NCBI GenBank assembly: GCA_964640055.1
Contig: CAZXFH010000055.1
Location: forward strand, 1 to 17,959
DNA: 17,959 nt
Source of the DNA: CAZXFH01 sp964640055
Lineage (GTDB): Bacteria; Fidelibacterota; UBA2242; JAFGTP01
Direction: 5' to 3'
Shown: in pieces, positions 8,681 through 16,849 of the stretch
How the letters are laid out: each line of letters opens with the position of its first letter
Position numbering within the stretch: position 1 is the stretch's first letter
Position numbers and translations under genes: made by a program
Notes under the pieces: generated by a model
What the model was told of the DNA's origin: nothing
Databases searched by the model: none
The model's input: the letters and a program-made list of their open reading frames with translations, nothing else

Positions 8681-8797
8681 ATGCGTATGACGCGACTCAT
8701 ATTTTTAATTGCCTCCCTCCAATTATTTTGTTTCAGACCGCAGTTGGGTTGCCTGACTAACAGTCTGTCAGCCATTAGACCGGTCCGATATAAATAG
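8681..8797 (+). CDS. Possible 38-aa leader peptide or small membrane protein
   Basis: A short frame from ATG 8681 to TAG 8795-8797, with AGGA 8 nt upstream. The product starts MRMTRLIFLIASLQLFCF, a charged then hydrophobic signal-like or membrane segment, followed by a 20-residue tail with CLTNSLS and basic residues. It lies between the candidate promoter and the acetyltransferase gene. No family is recognised. A chance frame is quite possible, and an earlier ATG (8675) has poorer spacing. It could be a leader peptide regulating the operon. Confidence 0.25.
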   Translation: MRMTRLIFLIASLQLFCFRPQLGCLTNSLSAIRPVRYK

Positions 8798-8833
8798 TTT
8801 GGACATTAACGGTTTGGTTGATATTTTATTATG

Positions 8834-8838
8834 AGGAG
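8834..8838 (+). promoter_or_regulatory. Ribosome binding site of the acetyltransferase
   Basis: AGGAG lies 6 nt before ATG 8845. It overlaps the in-frame extension that begins at ATG 8818, which has no such site, so 8845 is the chosen start. Confidence 0.75.
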
Positions 8839-8844
8839 AAACAT

Positions 8845-9756
8845 ATGCTGAAATACAAGGAAATTGAACGCACCGATATCCTCCAACTGGTTAAATTATT
8901 CAACACCACCTATCACCTGGACAAAATCACTGTGGCGCTCATGACGGAAAAATTGCTTGCAGAAAAAAATTATCTGCCGGAGGGAAATTTTAAGGTACTT
9001 GATGACAATCAGCTGGTCGGCTTTGCCAGCGGATTTGTGCGCACGCAAGAGGATCAGCCCACCGGTTGGATAAAACTCCTTGCTGCTGCGGACCAAAATA
9101 AATTGGGTCCGCTGACAAAGGATATTTTCGATCGGATAGAACAGGTCTTGATCGATAACAAAGCCCGCTTAATCCGTGTCTTTGACAGCTTTCCGAACTA
9201 TTATTTCCCGGGTATTGATCCCCATTACACCAGCCTGATAACCCTGGTTGAGCAGCGAGGATATTTCAAGCAGCGTGATAATGTCAATATGACCGTTGAC
9301 TTAATCCGCGCCCCTCTGGCAACTGAGACCAGAGAAAAGGAATTAAGCGCAAACGAAGCGATCCGGATCCAGCGTGCCAGCCAAACGGACTTCGATCAAA
9401 TTGCCGCTTTCATCAAAGCCGATTTCCCACTCTGGATCAGAGAAGTTACCCGGGCTTTTGATCAGACCCCGGTACCTTTACATATAGCCTGGTTAAACAA
9501 TGAAGTTGTGGCCTTTGCAGCTCATAGTGTCAATAACAAAGAGATGGGATGGTTCGGTCCGATGGGGACCCAACCGGTCTGCCGCGGGAAAGGTCTGGGT
9601 GGCATACTACTGAAGCGTTGTCTGCAAGATATAAAAGCCGATGGCTTAACACATGCTATTATACCCTGGGTGGGACCGATCGGATTCTATTTTCGGGAAG
9701 TGGGCGCCGAGGTCAGCCGGATTTACTGGAATTACCGGAAAGAAATCAAATCATAG
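8845..9756 (+). CDS. GNAT-family acetyltransferase with two GNAT-like halves
   Basis: 303 aa. The C-terminal half (about 170-303) has a clear acetyl-CoA pyrophosphate-binding motif A: PVCRGKGLGGILLKR, with R247, G248, G250 and G252. It is followed by AIIPWVGPIGFYFREVGAE. The N-terminal half (1-155) has GNAT-like secondary structure (EGNFKVLDDNQLVGFASGF) but no intact motif A, so it is probably a degenerate domain. GNAT enzymes move an acetyl group from acetyl-CoA to an amine; the acceptor here is unknown. The enzyme should be cytoplasmic. It is the first gene of a four-gene plus-strand run, 35 bp before the sensor gene. Confidence 0.85.
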   Translation: MLKYKEIERTDILQLVKLFNTTYHLDKITVALMTEKLLAEKNYLPEGNFKVLDDNQLVGFASGFVRTQEDQPTGWIKLLAAADQNKLGPLTKDIFDRIEQVLIDNKARLIRVFDSFPNYYFPGIDPHYTSLITLVEQRGYFKQRDNVNMTVDLIRAPLATETREKELSANEAIRIQRASQTDFDQIAAFIKADFPLWIREVTRAFDQTPVPLHIAWLNNEVVAFAAHSVNNKEMGWFGPMGTQPVCRGKGLGGILLKRCLQDIKADGLTHAIIPWVGPIGFYFREVGAEVSRIYWNYRKEIKS

Positions 9757-9791
9757 TCTGATTATAACGCTTTTGATAGGAATTACGGATC

Positions 9792-11198
9792 ATGCATTCC
9801 CCAATTGAAGATATTGAAATTCTATCCTCAAAATTTGATGAGTTGAAAAATCAGTCTGACTTAAACCTGAAGTGTCAGCTGCTACTGGATACTTTTCGAC
9901 GAACCGGATGGCGGAAAGTAACGCTCTCTTTTATTAACGAGCAATATCAGACATTATCCACACTTTACAGTGGTTTTTCTGACCAGGAAATAAAAATTGC
10001 CGAACAGCATAAAGTATCTTCTGATTTTAGAAAAAAACTGCTGGGAAGTATCTTCAAAAAATGGCGGTTGGGCAATTTTTTCTATTTACCCTGGAGCGAT
10101 TCCCAAATCCGGCGGATCTTAAGTGGTGGTATGATTTCGGAAATTCCCTTACATATTAAAAACAAATGGCATGATAAAGATCTTCTGTATGCGCCTATCT
10201 ATTTCAAATCCCGCCCGGTCGCTGTCCTGCGGCTGGATAAACCCAAAGTACATGAAAAACCCGATCTGGCCCACCTGAGAATTCCAAATATTATTTTAAG
10301 TGTGCTGCAAGAAGTCATCAAACAGTTTATTGCACAAGACAATTTAGCCCTGGCGCAAGACTTTCATCAGACCCTTCAAAAGCAAGCTGGCTTTGGGTTC
10401 GTAAAAATATCCCATCGAGATAAGATTGAAGAGATGAATGCGCCGGCTGAATTAATCTTGAATTTAAGTGCCCGGGATTTGCATTACGGCATATTTAAAG
10501 CTTTAAAAACAGAGCTAAGTGATAAAATTGAGCCCTATTACCGCTCGGCGCGGGACGATTTAAAAGTAAGCAGTGTCACCATTGATAAGGCCAATGTCAG
10601 CAAAAAGCCGCTTTGTTTTCATTTTCTTCCTTTCCATATCCTGGGTGATTTCCGTTATATGATCATAATTCTCTACTTTGCCGAGTTCTCAGATAATTTT
10701 ACCAACTATTCCAAAATAATCAATGATATCCATCAGCTGTTTGCGATTAATGCCAAAGTCTATCAAAACAGAGCTGAATTACTTATAAACTGGTTGATGG
10801 GTCGCTACCCATTCTCCTATCCCCGTCTATACAAATTATCAGGTGATAAAAGTACCATGGAATGTTTTCAGACCGTCCATATTTCCCCTGAATTCGATCT
10901 TGATTTTTTTTCCCACCCCTATAATCGTAACAGCTTAGCCAGTTCTGCGATACTGGAAAAACAGATCGTTCTGAGTAAAACCAATGAGGAATTTTTTCGG
11001 GATGTACGTAAAATATGGAATGCCCTCGAGACCCAGGCCGCCATTGCCGTTCCGCTTATCCTGACCCCCGGTTACGAAACTGTCTTAACCTGTGATTTTG
11101 ATCCGGACACATTTCATCTGAGCAGCGCCGATGAAATTATCCTAAATTACTTTGGTGCTTTAATGGGCTCTGTAATCTTGCCAAAAATAAACTCATAG
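9792..11198 (+). CDS. GAF-PAS-GAF sensor protein without an output domain
   Basis: 468 aa, no signal peptide. Residues about 20-175 resemble the GAF domain found in some sensor kinases (LLDTFRRTGWRKVTLSFI, WHDKDLLYAPI, RPVAVLRLDKP). Residues 175-195 form a linker helix. Residues about 196-300 are PAS-like (FGFVKISHRDKIEEMNAPAE, then FHILGDFRYMIIILYFAE). Residues about 325-465 are a second GAF-like domain (RLYKLS, AAIAVPLILTPGYE, CDFDPDTFHLSSADE). No histidine kinase, GGDEF, EAL, phosphatase, receiver or DNA-binding domain follows; the protein ends about 10 residues after the last GAF. It should be cytosolic and bind a small molecule or partner. It is followed by the lipoprotein gene after only 7 bp. 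Domain calls rest on motif memory, and the PAS call is the least sure. Confidence 0.7.
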   Translation: MHSPIEDIEILSSKFDELKNQSDLNLKCQLLLDTFRRTGWRKVTLSFINEQYQTLSTLYSGFSDQEIKIAEQHKVSSDFRKKLLGSIFKKWRLGNFFYLPWSDSQIRRILSGGMISEIPLHIKNKWHDKDLLYAPIYFKSRPVAVLRLDKPKVHEKPDLAHLRIPNIILSVLQEVIKQFIAQDNLALAQDFHQTLQKQAGFGFVKISHRDKIEEMNAPAELILNLSARDLHYGIFKALKTELSDKIEPYYRSARDDLKVSSVTIDKANVSKKPLCFHFLPFHILGDFRYMIIILYFAEFSDNFTNYSKIINDIHQLFAINAKVYQNRAELLINWLMGRYPFSYPRLYKLSGDKSTMECFQTVHISPEFDLDFFSHPYNRNSLASSAILEKQIVLSKTNEEFFRDVRKIWNALETQAAIAVPLILTPGYETVLTCDFDPDTFHLSSADEIILNYFGALMGSVILPKINS

Positions 11199-11205
11199 TA
11201 GGCTT

Positions 11206-12252
11206 ATGAAAATATTATTACAATATTTTATAGTATCCCTGTTGCTTTTGTTATTGACCCTTAGCCACTGTTCACAACAGGCCAATCTGGAAATTACTAT
11301 TGATGAGAGTTGTTTAGCCCCGATTGACCCACCCCTTACACTCTATATTATCAATCCAAAAGCATTAACTAGTATTGCTGAGATTGTAACAAAATCAAAA
11401 ATATACTATCACCAAGAAGCCACTCAATTGCGGGACAACTTATCGGAGTTACAAAATAAATATGCCCAAAAAGAAGCCCAATTGAATCAGTTACAAAGAA
11501 AATATAGTGCTCAACAGGATTCGCTCCAAAAAGTTTACCGGGAAAAGATACAAGTCAAGTTGCTTGATTTTAATAAATTCGGGAAAGTATGGCAATTCTA
11601 TACAAGGTTCAGTAATTATGGTTTTGATAAAATTGATGCAATAACCCTGCAAATAAAGTTTAACCACGATTTGCTCGTGAAAAATAAAACAATCCCGATT
11701 AACCTGTTACCGGAAGAGGTAAAACTCTATCCTGAGTTATACATTGATATATCATCCAATCCGGGATTACATTTTAAGATGTCCCAATGTTGCACAGACC
11801 GGGAGGACTTTTTAGCACAACTACAGGTGGAATTTGAGCATGTCACCTCAAATTTTGAACATTCCCTCAAAACCATACGAGAACAGATAGGGTGGCTGAA
11901 AAATGAGTTGTTAGCTCTAGAAATTGCAATCGATACTTTTCCGAAAAAGCTGACCAGCCAGCTGCAATCCAGAATTTATTCCCCAACTAATCAAATTATT
12001 TTACAAAAGTTAGCGGCAAAGGCGATTGTTGTGGATAGCGTTGATACCAGTGGAACCTTAACCTATCTCGATATAAAAGCCGGGGAATATTTTGTTGTCC
12101 TTTTCAACCACACGGAAAGCGAGTATCAATGGTATCAGGACATCAGCTTGGATAAGGGCCAAACAGAGCTACTTTTTACCGCCAAGAATAAAAAATATTT
12201 TTTCCTGAACAGCGAAAATGTTTCTCCCCTGCTCCCTGAAGAAAAGGAATAA
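11206..12252 (+). CDS. Predicted coiled-coil lipoprotein
   Basis: 348 aa. Residues 1-21 are a lipoprotein-type signal (strongly hydrophobic LLQYFIVSLLLLLLTLSH) with the lipobox-like LSHC at 19-22. His at position -1 is unusual, so lipidation at C22 is likely but not certain. Residues about 65-115 are a charged helical coiled coil (QLRDNLSELQNKYAQKEAQL, then more heptad-like sequence). A second helical stretch lies around 200-245. Residues about 275-335 look like a small beta domain (SGTLTYLDIKAGEYFVVLFN). C195 and C196 are a vicinal pair. It starts 7 bp after the sensor stop and ends 29 bp before the acyltransferase fusion, so it is almost surely co-transcribed. No family is recognised. A membrane-anchored scaffold or sensor partner in the periplasm is inferred. 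Confidence 0.7.
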   Translation: MKILLQYFIVSLLLLLLTLSHCSQQANLEITIDESCLAPIDPPLTLYIINPKALTSIAEIVTKSKIYYHQEATQLRDNLSELQNKYAQKEAQLNQLQRKYSAQQDSLQKVYREKIQVKLLDFNKFGKVWQFYTRFSNYGFDKIDAITLQIKFNHDLLVKNKTIPINLLPEEVKLYPELYIDISSNPGLHFKMSQCCTDREDFLAQLQVEFEHVTSNFEHSLKTIREQIGWLKNELLALEIAIDTFPKKLTSQLQSRIYSPTNQIILQKLAAKAIVVDSVDTSGTLTYLDIKAGEYFVVLFNHTESEYQWYQDISLDKGQTELLFTAKNKKYFFLNSENVSPLLPEEKE

Positions 12253-12281
12253 GTGCTGCCTAATTTAGTGATGGATAATAT

Positions 12282-13937
12282 ATGTATAAAACCAAGCTGA
12301 TCATTCTATTCTTTTTAACTTTTTTCCTCTTCTGGCTGTTACTCCCTTATGGTCTGTTTAGGTTGGGCTTTTTCCTGGACAACAGCCTCCGCTTAGATCC
12401 AACCTTGCCTCTACCGATCAAATTATCAGCCGTCATCCTATTACTGCTCGGTCTGTATATTGCCTTGAAAGCCAGCCTTACGGTCATGGTTATCGGTGAG
12501 TCTATCCCGAGTTTTTTAGCCCCACCCAAACGATTGATAGAAGTCGGCTTATATGCCCACTCCCGTCATCCTTTATTTGTGGGATATGCTCTGATACTAT
12601 TGGCAATGGCTGTAATCTACAATTCCCTGTCAACCCTGCTCATTGTTTTACCGCTGTTTTTCGGCTCTTTATATATCTATATTCTATTAATCGAAGAACC
12701 ATTGACCATCCGACGGTACGGCGATCGAAAGTACCGTAAATACCGCCAACAGGTCCCCCGGATCTGGTCTTTTCATAAAAAGGGATTGCAAGGCCCTTCA
12801 CTACCCCGCTTGATCCTGCAGGCCAGTTTTAATTTACTGGGCCCTTTTTTATTTCCAATTGAGGTCTTTGGAAAAGAGAATATCCCGGAAGAAGGGGGTG
12901 TCTTTTTTGTAGGCAATCATCTCAGCTATCTGGATCCCTTTTTTATGGGGGGCCATTGCTTTCGGACAATCCGTTATCTGACCACCGCCCAGGTATTTCG
13001 CAAACCCGTATTCAGGTGGTTTTTAAAAAAAATGGGGGCCATACCTGTAAAGCGTTTTCAAAAGGATCCGGGCGGATTAAGACGCATGTTCAGATTAATG
13101 AGCCAGGGATATTGCGTCGGCTACTTTCCCGAAGGCAAACGAACCTGGACCGGAGCACCCAGTCCCTATCCCGAGGGTGTCGGTCGTGTATTGAGGATGA
13201 TAAAATATCCCATCATTCCTGTGAGTGTCTGTGGGCTTTATAGTGTCATGCCCCGCTGGAGCGATAAATGGCGGCGGGCACGAACCCGGGTAATTTTCCA
13301 TCCTGAATTTAAAATTGATCCCAGCTGGGACGAGGCCACCCTATTAGCGCATTTATCCGCCATCCTACACCCGCCCAACCAGAATTTTGATCATCATATC
13401 TATACCCGTAAAGATCGCAATCAGGGTATCGCACGGCTTTTCTGGCGCTGTCCGGTATGTGGTGAGCTGGACAGTATCAACGCCATCAAAAATATTGAAG
13501 TCAGCTGTGCGGTTTGCCGGGCTCATTGGCAGTTAACCGATGATAATCAAATGCTTATTCATCATCCCAAAAATTTTCCCGCACCTAAAAAACACTTCTG
13601 GCAATGGTATGGGCATCTGCTTAAATTTCCTTTTCCCCACATAAGCAAAAGTACCGGATATTTAAATCATCGCAGTGGTAGATGCGTGCTATCCGGCGGC
13701 GTGTATCCTGATTTAATCCGCAAGGACACCGGCTATCTCACCCTGTCCACAGATCAGGTTCATTTTTTCGGGGATAAAGACCATTTTCAGTGGGCTTATC
13801 AAGCGATTCAAGCCATTACCATTGAAGGCAATAAACAAATTCAGGTAACCTTTAAGGACACTCAAATCCAGTTCTACTTTCTGGAAGACAGCGCTTTAAA
13901 ATGGCAGGTGTTGCTGGAATTTTATCGACATCAATAA
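12282..13937 (+). CDS. Fusion: ICMT/PEMT-like membrane domain, PlsC acyltransferase, zinc ribbon, PH/GRAM-like tail
   Basis: 551 aa. Residues 5-140 hold several membrane segments. VGLYAHSRHPLFVGYALI (88-105), EEP (138-140) and RRYGDRKYRKYRQQVPRIW (144-162) match the C-terminal signature of isoprenylcysteine/phospholipid methyltransferases. Residues about 180-365 are a PlsC-type acyltransferase: NHLSYLD, with catalytic-type H213 and D218, and FPEG at 282-285 followed by KRTWTG. C390, C393, C409 and C412 form a zinc ribbon. Residues about 470-551 are predicted mainly beta with a final helix, like a PH/GRAM fold; this is the weakest call. PlsC enzymes transfer an acyl group to lysophospholipid or a related acceptor at the membrane. 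The substrate is unknown, and whether the first domain is a working methyltransferase is uncertain. It is the last gene of the run. Confidence 0.82.
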   Translation: MYKTKLIILFFLTFFLFWLLLPYGLFRLGFFLDNSLRLDPTLPLPIKLSAVILLLLGLYIALKASLTVMVIGESIPSFLAPPKRLIEVGLYAHSRHPLFVGYALILLAMAVIYNSLSTLLIVLPLFFGSLYIYILLIEEPLTIRRYGDRKYRKYRQQVPRIWSFHKKGLQGPSLPRLILQASFNLLGPFLFPIEVFGKENIPEEGGVFFVGNHLSYLDPFFMGGHCFRTIRYLTTAQVFRKPVFRWFLKKMGAIPVKRFQKDPGGLRRMFRLMSQGYCVGYFPEGKRTWTGAPSPYPEGVGRVLRMIKYPIIPVSVCGLYSVMPRWSDKWRRARTRVIFHPEFKIDPSWDEATLLAHLSAILHPPNQNFDHHIYTRKDRNQGIARLFWRCPVCGELDSINAIKNIEVSCAVCRAHWQLTDDNQMLIHHPKNFPAPKKHFWQWYGHLLKFPFPHISKSTGYLNHRSGRCVLSGGVYPDLIRKDTGYLTLSTDQVHFFGDKDHFQWAYQAIQAITIEGNKQIQVTFKDTQIQFYFLEDSALKWQVLLEFYRHQ

Positions 13938-13986
13938 TATAACTCAGTCAATACATTTAACTCTTAATCCGTTTTTAAATCGGCTT

Positions 13987-14841
13987 CTAGTCTGGGTTAT
14001 TTGCTACCCAGCTGATGATATATTGCCAATTGGTTGGGACTGGAATTTGGGGGGATAATTTTTGCCATTGCCCGGCTAAATTTCTTTCCTGACAGGTACC
14101 GGCAAAATGATAGAGGGCGATGCCGATATCGAGCAGCTGCAAATCCACTGCTTTGGTTAGATTTTGATAGCCCTTGGTGCGAGCCAAATAAAAATGATAT
14201 TTATGCTGTTGTTTGATCAGCCGCCAGGGCTGTCGGTTAGAGGCTGAAGGTCCCAGCCGCACCATTTCCAATACCTCGGCATATTCCCCTGCTTCTGTTG
14301 TGGTTAACGGTGCCAATTGCGTATCTCTGAAAAATAAATCTGACCAGGGTTTGCGATGTCTGGAACCGGCTCCGAAACGCAGCATGCGGTCAACCAGGGT
14401 GCGGTGCTGGCGCGGATAACCCAGAGGTGCCACCGCGGGAATAATGCGCTTATCATCCGGTTTTAATTGAACGGCAAACTGATCCCGCTTAAAAGTACCT
14501 CCCAGCCAGCAACTACCCAATCCTTGATCAGTCAGATAAAGGATTAACCGTTCCATGGTATAGCCATAATCCAATAATCCTTCAAGAGTGGGCCTGACCA
14601 GGCCAGCAATGAAGTACCGGGCGCCCCGGATAATGCCATAAGTGCCAATTTTTTTGCTTCCGGAATTATGCTTTTGTTTAACCAGGTTAAACTCAATACA
14701 ATTTCCAAAGGGACCCTGGTGAGGTTCGGACAAGCGCGCCGCAAGGGTATTGACTAACTCTGGGCTGAACGGTTCAGAACGATAACTGCGGCAGGAGGTG
14801 CGCGCCCTGATCAGTTCCGGAATAGAATTTTTAAAATCCAA
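13987..14841 (-). CDS. Nitroreductase-family protein, single-chain pseudo-dimer
   Basis: 284 aa from a TTG start (14841-14839). AAAGGAG lies 5 nt upstream and no in-frame ATG is near. It has two nitroreductase-like halves. The first has RTSCRSYRSEPF (14-25) and GLGSCWLGGTF (107-117). The second has LGPSASNRQPWR (196-207) and LDIGIALYHF (237-246). This layout fits the TM1586-type 'putative TM nitroreductase' group, where one chain holds two halves that normally come from two subunits. FMN binding is expected from the family; the physiological substrate is unknown. It lies downstream of htpG on the same strand, separated by a strong hairpin, and faces the acyltransferase fusion tail to tail across 49 bp with no clear terminator. 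Confidence 0.85.
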   Translation of the reverse strand: MDFKNSIPELIRARTSCRSYRSEPFSPELVNTLAARLSEPHQGPFGNCIEFNLVKQKHNSGSKKIGTYGIIRGARYFIAGLVRPTLEGLLDYGYTMERLILYLTDQGLGSCWLGGTFKRDQFAVQLKPDDKRIIPAVAPLGYPRQHRTLVDRMLRFGAGSRHRKPWSDLFFRDTQLAPLTTTEAGEYAEVLEMVRLGPSASNRQPWRLIKQQHKYHFYLARTKGYQNLTKAVDLQLLDIGIALYHFAGTCQERNLAGQWQKLSPQIPVPTNWQYIISWVANNPD

Positions 14842-14846
14842 GTAAA

Positions 14847-14853
14847 CTCCTTT
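14847..14853 (-). promoter_or_regulatory. Ribosome binding site deciding the TTG start of the nitroreductase
   Basis: AAAGGAG on the minus strand lies 5 nt before TTG 14841. The following frame encodes MDFKNSIPEL, a sensible nitroreductase N-terminus. Confidence 0.7.
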
Positions 14854-14868
14854 TACCAGCAGAACAGG

Positions 14869-14912
14869 AAATCAGGGGCAGGCGTTGGTTGAATAATCAC
14901 CTGCCCTGATTT
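14869..14912 (-). terminator. Strong hairpin downstream of htpG, possible terminator or attenuator
   Basis: Arms 14869-14882 and 14900-14912 pair over 13 bp with a single bulged G, around a 17-nt loop. It begins 22 nt past the htpG stop. A classic T-run is missing on the minus strand (only three T at the stem end), so full intrinsic termination is doubtful. It may instead reduce read-through into the nitroreductase or stabilise the htpG mRNA. Confidence 0.45.
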
Positions 14913-14934
14913 ATTTATACAAAAACAAGCAAGT

Positions 14935-16809
14935 TCATGAGGTCGCCTTAACCAGCAACTCATTCATACGGTTGACAAATTCGGTCGGGTTGGAAAGATT
15001 GCCTTCGATTAATTGAGCCGACTCATACAATTGAACGATCGATTTGCGTAGGGTTTCGTCTTTACTATCGCCCAGATTCAAACGGGAAAGGTTTTTGATC
15101 AAGGGATGCCGGGGGTTGATTTCCAGGATTTTTTTCTGCGGCACAGATCCCTTATTAAACATTTTCATCATGCGTTCCATCTGGGGATCCAGGCCATCCT
15201 GGGCCACCACCAATGTCGCCGGAGAATCAACCAGGCGTCTGGAAGTAGCCACATCAGCGACCTTATCTCCCAAGGTTGATTTAAATACTTCAATTAAGGA
15301 TTTCAGGGCATCTTTGCCAATTGCCTCGGTTTTATCTTCATCCTTTTCATCCTTGATATCCACATCCGCCTTTTCGATGGATTGAAAGGATTTTTTATCA
15401 TATTTATCCAGATTGGGCAGGATAAATACATCCACCGGATCTGTGAAGAAAAGGACTTCGATATCGTTTTTACGAAAATATTCCAGGTTGGGATTTTTGG
15501 CAGCGACTTCCCTGCTTTCACCGGATATGTAGAGTATATTTTTCTGATCTTTATTCATCCGGTCCACATAATCCTTCAGAGAGGTCAAAGAGCCTTTTTC
15601 CGTGGCTGTGGATTCAAACCGCAGCAGTTTTAGGAGGCGTTCTTTATTGTTATAATCCGTGTTTATCCCGGTTTTAAACAGAGGACCGAAATTCTGATAG
15701 AAATTTTCATATTTACCCGGATCATTCTGTGCCCAATCTTCTAACATTGTCAATATTTTTTTGGTCAAAATATTTTTTATCTTAGCCATCACCGGACTGA
15801 ACTGGGTGGACTCGCGGGACACATTCAGCGGTAGATCTTCGGTATCCACCACTCCTTTGATAAAGCGCAGGTATTCCGGCAAGAGATCCTCACCGGCATC
15901 ATCCTGAATAAAGACCCGCTGTGAATATAAGTGCAACCCTTTACTCTGTTCAATCTCATAGAATAAGTTTAAGGGCGCCTTTTTGGGTACAAAGAGCAGG
16001 GCTTTAAAATTCACTTTACCCTCAATAGCCAAATGGATATGGCCTAAAGGGGCCTCATAATCCATGGATACAAACTTATAAAATTCGTTCAGTTCGTCAT
16101 CTTTTATCACGGACTCTTTTTTACGCCACAGCGCCTGAACCACATTTTCCTTCTTACCGTTTATCAGAATCGGAAAATCCACAAAATTGGAATATTTCTG
16201 GATCGTATTACGCACCCGATTTTCATCGGCAAATTCCTTGTAATCATCATTGAGCCGAAAACTAATCTTCGTGCCCCGTTTCTTACGTTCTATCTCCTCC
16301 ACTGTAAAGGAACTTTTACCATCCGAAACCCAACGATAGGCCTTGGAGCGGGGGTCGGCATGACGGGTCTCAATGATAACCTCATCAGTCACCATAAAAA
16401 CCGAATAAAATCCCACGCCGAAACGACCGATCATATCGGCGTCTACCTGTTTGCCCTGGGCTTGTAATTCTTTTAAATATTTCAGGGTGCCGGAATTGGC
16501 CACCGTACCGATATTCTGGACCAATTCCTCTTTGGTCATCCCAATACCGGAATCCTCAATCGAGAAAAGCTGTTTTTTCTGGTCCACCTCGATGTTGATA
16601 TTTAATTCTGCCTTTGGTTCAATCACATTCTTATCGGTTAATTGCCGGAAATGGACCCGGTTCAATGCATCGGAAGCATTGGAGATCAACTCCCGCAGAA
16701 ATATTTCAGGATGTTTGTATAAAGAATGAACGATAAGATCCAGCAATTGGGTGATCTCAGCCTTGAATTGATAATTGCTCTTCTGCGTCTCTTTTTTTGT
16801 TTTTGCCAT
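14935..16809 (-). CDS. htpG: Molecular chaperone HtpG (bacterial Hsp90)
   Basis: 624 aa from ATG 16809, which has AAAGGAG 8 nt upstream; an in-frame ATG at 16833 would add eight residues but overlaps that site. The N-terminal GHKL ATPase domain shows FLRELISNASDALNR (37-51, with E40 and N44), DSGIGM (86-91), GTVANSGT (101-108) and GRFGVGFYS (128-136). The middle domain includes LPLNVSRE. The C-terminal part has SRRLVDSPATLV and the dimerisation region. It is a cytosolic ATP-dependent homodimeric chaperone acting with DnaK on client proteins. Length and motifs are normal for the family. No CIRCE element or clear heat-shock promoter was seen upstream. Confidence 0.97.
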   Translation of the reverse strand: MAKTKKETQKSNYQFKAEITQLLDLIVHSLYKHPEIFLRELISNASDALNRVHFRQLTDKNVIEPKAELNINIEVDQKKQLFSIEDSGIGMTKEELVQNIGTVANSGTLKYLKELQAQGKQVDADMIGRFGVGFYSVFMVTDEVIIETRHADPRSKAYRWVSDGKSSFTVEEIERKKRGTKISFRLNDDYKEFADENRVRNTIQKYSNFVDFPILINGKKENVVQALWRKKESVIKDDELNEFYKFVSMDYEAPLGHIHLAIEGKVNFKALLFVPKKAPLNLFYEIEQSKGLHLYSQRVFIQDDAGEDLLPEYLRFIKGVVDTEDLPLNVSRESTQFSPVMAKIKNILTKKILTMLEDWAQNDPGKYENFYQNFGPLFKTGINTDYNNKERLLKLLRFESTATEKGSLTSLKDYVDRMNKDQKNILYISGESREVAAKNPNLEYFRKNDIEVLFFTDPVDVFILPNLDKYDKKSFQSIEKADVDIKDEKDEDKTEAIGKDALKSLIEVFKSTLGDKVADVATSRRLVDSPATLVVAQDGLDPQMERMMKMFNKGSVPQKKILEINPRHPLIKNLSRLNLGDSKDETLRKSIVQLYESAQLIEGNLSNPTEFVNRMNELLVKATS

Positions 16810-16817
16810 TCCTTGCT

Positions 16818-16824
16818 CTCCTTT
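16818..16824 (-). promoter_or_regulatory. Ribosome binding site deciding the htpG start
   Basis: AAAGGAG on the minus strand lies 8 nt before ATG 16809. It sits inside the extension that would follow from ATG 16833, which makes the shorter protein more likely. Confidence 0.75.
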
Positions 16825-16849
16825 TAATTTCACATCTTATATTTTCAAA

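Larger units (their letters stand above)
8412..8844. other. 433-bp divergent intergenic region
   Basis: This stretch separates the leftward dehydrogenase from the rightward acetyltransferase operon. It holds one candidate promoter for each direction and a possible 38-codon reading frame. It also has a weak hairpin (CTGAC...GTCAG, 8753-8771), the 8-bp palindrome GACCGGTC (8778-8785), and the imperfect palindrome GGATATAATCC (8499-8509) next to the leftward -35. No tRNA, insertion sequence or known riboswitch fold was recognised. Confidence 0.6.

Noticed and set aside
8681..8797. The 38-aa frame as a precursor peptide for the radical SAM enzyme
   Set aside because: It is on the opposite strand about 1.3 kb away, with a divergent promoter between, and has a signal-like hydrophobic N-terminus rather than a leader-core layout. 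Kept only as a possible small protein.
13938..13986. Terminator between the convergent acyltransferase fusion and nitroreductase genes
   Set aside because: The only candidate (CCG...CGG around 13971) has a mismatched, very short stem and no usable T-run.
15044..15385. Plus-strand open frame of 113 codons inside htpG
   Set aside because: Antisense to a highly conserved chaperone gene; the Ser/Arg-rich product is typical of a shadow frame.
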